Source of the DNA: JAKSPM01 sp964450645
GTDB taxonomy: Bacteria > Bacillota > Clostridia > Oscillospirales > Oscillospiraceae
NCBI GenBank assembly: GCA_964450645.1
Contig: CAYVEB010000036.1
Location: forward strand, 1 to 12,600
Length of the DNA: 12,600 nt
Direction: 5' to 3'
Shown: positions 10,682 to 12,600 of the stretch, one piece after another
Position numbering within the stretch: the stretch's first letter is position 1
How the letters are laid out: each line of letters begins with the position of its first letter
The notes under the pieces: model-generated
What the model saw: the letters and a program-made list of their open reading frames with translations, nothing else
Databases searched by the model: none
What the model was told of the DNA's origin: nothing
Made by a program: the position numbers and the translations under genes

Positions 10682-12600
10682 ATGAAGCGAACAAATCGAC
10701 TTTTGGCGCTTTTTCTGAGTTTTGTGATGCTGTTCGGGATAGCATCGCCCGCTTATGCCGGCGAAATGACGTCCTCGGATTTGCGCGGCATGACCGGGAG
10801 CGTGGAAGGTGTGACGGACGTCTTGGCGGATGATGCCCAGGGCGTGGAGGATGATACGCCGGTGGCTGTGGCGAGCGAGGTAGAGCCTATGGCAGCGGAA
10901 GTAACGGGTTTGCAAGAAGCGATCGACGGTGCGTCGAGGGGCAATCTTGATGTTTCTGAGGAGTATACAGATACTACTCCCGTAACCATTGGCGAAGGAA
11001 AGACGGTGACCGTGAAATCAGGCGGCAAAATTATTGCGCCTTTGACGGTTTTGGCTGGTGGTACGCTGAAAGTAGAGGGTGGCACAATTAGCGCCGCGAG
11101 TGTGGTATCGGATTCTGCCAAGTATGTTGTTTATGTAGATGGCGGCGGCACTTTTGTGATGACTAGCGGCACAGTCGAAGCAACTGGTAAAGACACAAGT
11201 ACACGTGCCAGTAGTGTAGTTTATGTTAATTCTGGTAGTGCAACAATTTCTGATGGTACTGTAAAAAACGTTGCGTCTACAAGTAACGCTATTTATGCCT
11301 CGTCAAGCGGCGAAGTCGTACTTACCGGCGGTTTATTTTCGAAAGCGCCCAATGCGAAATTTTATGATTCGGAAAAGTACGAGGTAGTGTCAGAAAGCAA
11401 TATGTACCGCGTTAAGGCAATTAATTGGGATGAAAAACTGACAGCATTAAAAACTAATGCGGAAAATGAAGTACAAACTTTTGCAGACGAGAAAAGTAAA
11501 GAGGTAGAATCAGCTAAAACAGAGATTGAAAAGATAGTAACTCATTTTAAGACTGATCTTAATGGGAAAACATTAAGCGAATCTACAAAAGCAGAATATG
11601 ACAAAATAGCTGCGGAAATTGCTGACCTTGTACAAACGGCAAAAGACGATATTGAAGATGCATCTATTGCAGATGCCGGCCCATATATTTTAGCCAAAGA
11701 AGAGAAATTGGTAACGTATGCAGAAAATAAGGGCGTTTATGATCTGGCATACGATTTAATTGAAGATTATATTTCGCAGATGTCGGCTTACGAGTTTGAG
11801 GATAACAGAGAAACATGGGCAACTGAAGTCAACAAGCTTTATGACGAAGCAATTGCAAAGCTGGATGATTATTTTACTCTGCAAGACGGCGGCGAATTGA
11901 GCGGTGCATCTAAAGAGTTAGTTTTATCGGATGATTTGACTTACAATAAGCCTACAACTGTTGATCTGAAGAACACTAAGATTACTACAGGAGAACATAG
12001 CATAGTACTTCTCGCTACTGTAATGCTGCACTCCGGAATCGTGAGTGGAAACTTTGCAAATGGCAGCCTTGGCGCTACACTTGCAGTTCCTCCAGGAAAG
12101 CAACTTTACTTAGTTAGTGACCCGACGACGGACAATGCAGAGCTTATCACCGACACTTATATTGTTGCGCCTGAAGGCGGTGATGGCTACAGCTACACAC
12201 TTCGCGAAAAGAACAGCGTTGACAAGCTTGATGAATTTAGGAAAGACATAATAGAAAGTCAGATTGTGCCGCTTAGAGAAGAGTATGTAGACGTAAGTGA
12301 AGCAGAAAGCAAAATAGACGAATATATCGGTAAAATTAATGCTGTCACGGTAGGTAAAGATGACGACGCTAGCCTCCTTCAGAAAGCACAGGAAGAGATT
12401 GAAGGCTATGTTGATCAGCTTAAAGACGAGCTGAAAGAGCTTAGAACAGCTCAAGAACTTCAGCAGGCAAAAGATGCTGCATACGCTGCTTTCGACAAAG
12501 CGATAGACGAAGCATACAAAGAAGATTTTAGTCCTGAGGGCTTTTCTGGCAAAGATGACCAGGTGAGTCAGCTCCCCGCCGATGTTCAGAAAGCCTACCA
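10682..12600 (+). CDS. Large secreted surface protein, beta-helix and alpha-helical modules (3' end outside window)
   Basis: The frame is open from the ATG (GGAGG seven bases upstream) to the window end, 639 codons, and continues beyond. Residues 1-26 are a signal peptide ending AYA. Residues about 77-247 look like a short right-handed beta-helix of Gly/Thr/Val-rich strands (GKTVTVKSGGKI, GGTLKVEGGTIS, SGSATISDGTVKN, GEVVLTGGLFSKAP). Residues about 248-398 are a Glu/Lys/Ala-rich helical, coiled-coil-like region. A second beta-rich part (about 400-510) and a second helical part (513 onward) repeat the pattern. The protein is strongly acidic, has almost no cysteine and shows no enzyme motif. 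This design fits an adhesin or cell-wall stalk; a C-terminal anchor (SLH or sortase type) would lie outside the window. G+C falls sharply from the first 150 codons to the helical part. Confidence 0.85.
   Translation, partial: MKRTNRLLALFLSFVMLFGIASPAYAGEMTSSDLRGMTGSVEGVTDVLADDAQGVEDDTPVAVASEVEPMAAEVTGLQEAIDGASRGNLDVSEEYTDTTPVTIGEGKTVTVKSGGKIIAPLTVLAGGTLKVEGGTISAASVVSDSAKYVVYVDGGGTFVMTSGTVEATGKDTSTRASSVVYVNSGSATISDGTVKNVASTSNAIYASSSGEVVLTGGLFSKAPNAKFYDSEKYEVVSESNMYRVKAINWDEKLTALKTNAENEVQTFADEKSKEVESAKTEIEKIVTHFKTDLNGKTLSESTKAEYDKIAAEIADLVQTAKDDIEDASIADAGPYILAKEEKLVTYAENKGVYDLAYDLIEDYISQMSAYEFEDNRETWATEVNKLYDEAIAKLDDYFTLQDGGELSGASKELVLSDDLTYNKPTTVDLKNTKITTGEHSIVLLATVMLHSGIVSGNFANGSLGATLAVPPGKQLYLVSDPTTDNAELITDTYIVAPEGGDGYSYTLREKNSVDKLDEFRKDIIESQIVPLREEYVDVSEAESKIDEYIGKINAVTVGKDDDASLLQKAQEEIEGYVDQLKDELKELRTAQELQQAKDAAYAAFDKAIDEAYKEDFSPEGFSGKDDQVSQLPADVQKAY

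Overview
The window looks like a chromosomal segment from a Clostridia-class Bacillota, most likely a moderately GC-rich gut lineage such as Oscillospiraceae or Ruminococcaceae. The support is AGGAGG-type ribosome binding sites, near-consensus sigma-A promoters, SLH-domain surface proteins, a lipobox lipoprotein and a typical rpsB-tsf pair. The lineage is inferred from style and was not tested by a search.

Layout. (1) 1-55: 5' part of a tRNA-Thr(UGU) gene on the minus strand, with a perfect consensus promoter at 75-103. (2) 288-1406 (+): secreted protein with a CHAP/papain-like N-terminal domain and three SLH repeats, ending at a clean intrinsic terminator. (3) 1448-2188 (-): aspartate kinase reduced to its catalytic domain, with no ACT regulatory domains. 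(4) 2376-4296 (+): strong promoter, hairpin-bearing leader, rpsB, tsf and a GC-rich hairpin. (5) 4300-4511: gene-free stretch packed with inverted repeats. (6) 9634 down to 4512 (-): four genes in one direction, namely a lipoprotein, a large ABC permease with a roughly 390-residue outside domain, an ABC ATPase and a small ABC permease. The last three are tightly coupled (3-bp gap, then 11-bp overlap). (7) 9635-10681: about 1 kb without a convincing gene, holding opposing promoters and two long structured leaders. (8) 10682 to the window end (+): the first 639 codons of a large secreted surface protein that alternates beta-helix and alpha-helical modules.

The minus-strand cluster reads as an export or envelope system: the ATPase drives two permease subunits, and a membrane-anchored lipoprotein lies first in the operon. 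Its substrate cannot be read from the sequence. Its leader ends in a sequence whose four complementary segments interleave exactly as in an H-type pseudoknot, shortly before the ribosome binding site. A related 43-bp hairpin element lies at both ends of the three ABC genes.

The most interesting material is non-coding: the pseudoknot candidate (9672-9711), the 470-base leader of the surface protein (about 10208-10681) full of tetraloop-capped GC hairpins, and the hairpin island after tsf. The ACT-less aspartate kinase and the mosaic surface protein are the most notable protein-level observations. No CRISPR array, insertion sequence or prophage gene was seen.
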